Of a stretch of 7,830 nt of DNA, positions 6,990 to 7,830 are shown one piece after another. The notes beneath the pieces were generated by a model. It was not told the DNA's origin. It worked only from the letters and a program-made list of their open reading frames with translations, and did no database searches. Numbering within the stretch: the stretch's first letter is position 1; each line of letters opens with the position of its first letter. The DNA lies in NCBI GenBank assembly GCA_009923375.1, contig RFTO01000044.1, positions 1-7,830 on the forward strand, written 5' to 3'. The translations under genes were made by a program, and so were the position numbers. This DNA comes from Actinomycetota bacterium (GTDB taxonomy: Bacteria > Actinomycetota > Actinomycetes > S36-B12 > UBA5976).

Positions 6990-7109
6990 GTAGCACTGCG
7001 CGGAATGACCGCACTACGCCTGGACTGAGTTAGCGCTGCGCGGAATAAGCGCACTACGTCTGGGCTGAGTTAGTGCTTCGCGGAGTAACCGCGTTGCGGG
7101 GCCTCAATC
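6990..7109. repeat. Three-copy 40-bp direct tandem repeat with internal hairpins
   Basis: The copies are 6990-7029, 7030-7069 and 7070-7109, with a period of exactly 40 bp. Copies 1 and 2 agree at 34 of 40 positions. Copy 3 agrees with copy 2 at 22 of the first 29 and then diverges. Each has a hairpin at the same place: GCGG-AATGA-CCGC (7000-7012), TGCGC-7 nt-GCGCA (7037-7053) and CGCGG-AGTAA-CCGCG (7079-7093). Copy 3 contains the stop codon and last residues of the minus-strand CoA-binding gene. The array fills the gap between convergent genes. It could be a terminator-like element or REP-like intergenic repeat; no T-tract is present. Confidence 0.75.
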
Positions 7110-7534
7110 GCCGGACATCGATCCATCACCGCAATGAGCCCTGCGGATCTGGCGCGAGCTAACGCGGCTTCGTCAATGACCTCGAGCTGCAGCCACACGC
7201 CACCTACCGCGCAGGCAACAGCATCGTCGACAACAGCACCAACGCGGTCCGCATTGACAAAGCAATCAACCACCGTGGAGTCCAAAGCCTGCGGCCCGTG
7301 TTCGGCGAGGATTGCATCGCACGCCTGCGCCACAGTCGCGTATCCCTGGCGGCCATGCACTGGCTCAGGATGAGGATGTACGGGGTAGATGCTCTTGCCG
7401 AGAGATTGCAGATATTTCGCCACACCCCAGGCTGGGCGGATTTGGCTGTCGCGCAGTCCGACGACAATCCAATGCTCGAAGGCTAAGAGCGCGTCCACAT
7501 CAGCATCAGCAGCGTGGGCGTGATTGTTGGTCAC
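7070..7534 (-). CDS. CoA-binding domain protein, YccU type (CoA_binding_2)
   Basis: A 154-aa small cytoplasmic protein with a single Rossmann-like CoA-binding domain. The family resembles the N-terminal CoA-binding part of succinyl-CoA synthetase alpha, but its cellular function is not established. Seen here are HWIVVGLRDSQIRPAWGVAKYL (residues 21-42, nucleotide-binding loop and helix), YPVHP, the VDCFVNADRV strand, VWLQLEVIDE and the family signature VMDRCP (136-141). The GTG at 7534 is the only start that keeps the whole domain, since the next Met is M137. Its ribosome binding site is weak (AGG about 10 nt upstream, overlapping the purE stop). It lies 9 nt downstream of purE, so the two are probably co-transcribed and this gene may depend on coupling. 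The last dozen codons coincide with the third repeat copy, so its GYSAKH end may derive from the repeat or have been its source. Confidence 0.88.
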   Translation of the reverse strand: MTNNHAHAADADVDALLAFEHWIVVGLRDSQIRPAWGVAKYLQSLGKSIYPVHPHPEPVHGRQGYATVAQACDAILAEHGPQALDSTVVDCFVNADRVGAVVDDAVACAVGGVWLQLEVIDEAALARARSAGLIAVMDRCPAIEAPQRGYSAKH

Positions 7535-7543
7535 TGAATGGGC

Positions 7544-7830
7544 CTAGATGCCGAACCCAGCTGGCTGGCTGCGGCGTTTGCGCAGTGCGTCGCCAGAGGC
7601 CATGGCTTTATGAGCGGCGGCAACACGTAAATCATCAAGGGCCGCACGGATACGCAGGTCATCGGCGCTACCCCCGCTGGCGATGATTCGAGCGGCAAGT
7701 AGTGCGCCGTTCTTCGCGTTCCCTACGCCGACAGCGGCAACCGGTACGCCGCCAGGCATTTGCACAATCGACAGCAATGAATCCATGCCGTCCAGGTGCT
7801 GTAAGGCGACCGGGACACCGATCACGGGCA
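7544..7830 (-). CDS. purE: PurE, N5-carboxyaminoimidazole ribonucleotide mutase, C-terminal part
   Basis: The last 94 codons of a gene whose 5' end lies beyond the right edge. PurE class I converts N5-CAIR to CAIR in de novo purine synthesis, working with the PurK synthetase, as an octamer in the cytoplasm. The visible sequence VIGVPVALQHLDGMDSLL followed by SIVQMPGGVPVAAVGVGNAK and LLAARII is the conserved C-terminal half of class I PurE. The N-terminal substrate-binding loops and the active-site histidine fall outside the window and cannot be checked. The C-terminus, after about residue 50 of the visible part, is Ala- and Arg-rich and poorly conserved. An apparent start at 7825 is an internal Val codon (GTG) inside the conserved PVIGVPV, not a true start. 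It probably leads an operon with the CoA-binding gene 9 bp downstream; purK may lie nearby outside the window. Confidence 0.93.
   Translation of the reverse strand, partial: PVIGVPVALQHLDGMDSLLSIVQMPGGVPVAAVGVGNAKNGALLAARIIASGGSADDLRIRAALDDLRVAAAHKAMASGDALRKRRSQPAGFGI

Noticed and set aside
6837..7028. Plus-strand open frame running from ugd through repeat copy 1
   Set aside because: It overlaps ugd out of frame. The peptide-like resemblance between repeat copies in the plus strand (LRGxxALR) follows from the DNA repeat and is interrupted by stops.
6990..7109. CRISPR array
   Set aside because: The units are contiguous with no unique spacers, only three and degenerate, and no cas gene is present.
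1..7830. An undescribed multi-gene system
   Set aside because: All eight genes belong to recognised families with intact visible motifs, and no unknown gene, mobile element or RNA gene separates them. Only the tandem repeat is unexplained.

Overview
The window looks like a chromosomal segment from an actinobacterium (Actinomycetota). The base composition is moderately GC-rich by eye, and three genes (amidase, glycosyltransferase, CoA-binding protein) appear to use GTG starts. The secreted PGRP-type amidase has an N-terminal layout familiar from actinobacterial surface proteins. An LCP ligase with a LytR_C tail and a purE end lying near cell-envelope genes also fit this group. The species cannot be fixed from the sequence alone.

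Layout: (1) 1-1953, minus strand: a secreted zinc amidase of the peptidoglycan recognition protein fold, open at the window's left edge, so its C-terminus is missing. (2) 1954-2122: a divergent intergenic region with a plausible promoter for the amidase and an imperfect 9-bp hairpin. (3) 2123-3514, plus: a membrane-anchored LytR-CpsA-Psr (LCP) glycopolymer transferase with a C-terminal LytR_C domain. (4) 3539-4636, minus: an ExoA-like family 2 glycosyltransferase with C-terminal membrane segments, tail to tail with the LCP gene. (5) 4637-4693: a 57-bp divergent gap in which both flanking genes lack a Shine-Dalgarno sequence and carry a TANNNT box 7-8 nt before the start codon, suggesting leaderless mRNAs. 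(6) 4694-6984, plus: galE and ugd, overlapping by ATGA. (7) 6990-7109: three degenerate copies of a 40-bp direct repeat, each with a small hairpin; the third copy forms the 3' end of the next gene. (8) 7070-7830, minus: a CoA-binding (YccU-type) protein, preceded 9 bp upstream by the 3' part of purE, which runs off the right edge.

How the genes fit together: GalE and Ugd would make UDP-galactose (or a related epimer) and UDP-glucuronate. The glycosyltransferase would use nucleotide sugars to build a lipid-linked glycan at the membrane. The LCP protein would transfer a finished polymer to peptidoglycan. The amidase would cut stem peptides from the glycan strands. This is inferred from families and neighbourhood; the polymer itself is unknown. 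The purE and CoA-binding genes form a separate housekeeping unit converging on ugd.

I do not see an undescribed defence, mobile or regulatory system. The least explained sequence is the 40-bp tandem hairpin repeat at 6990-7109. No tRNA, rRNA, CRISPR array, insertion sequence or integrase was recognised. No stretch of 300 bases lacks a gene.
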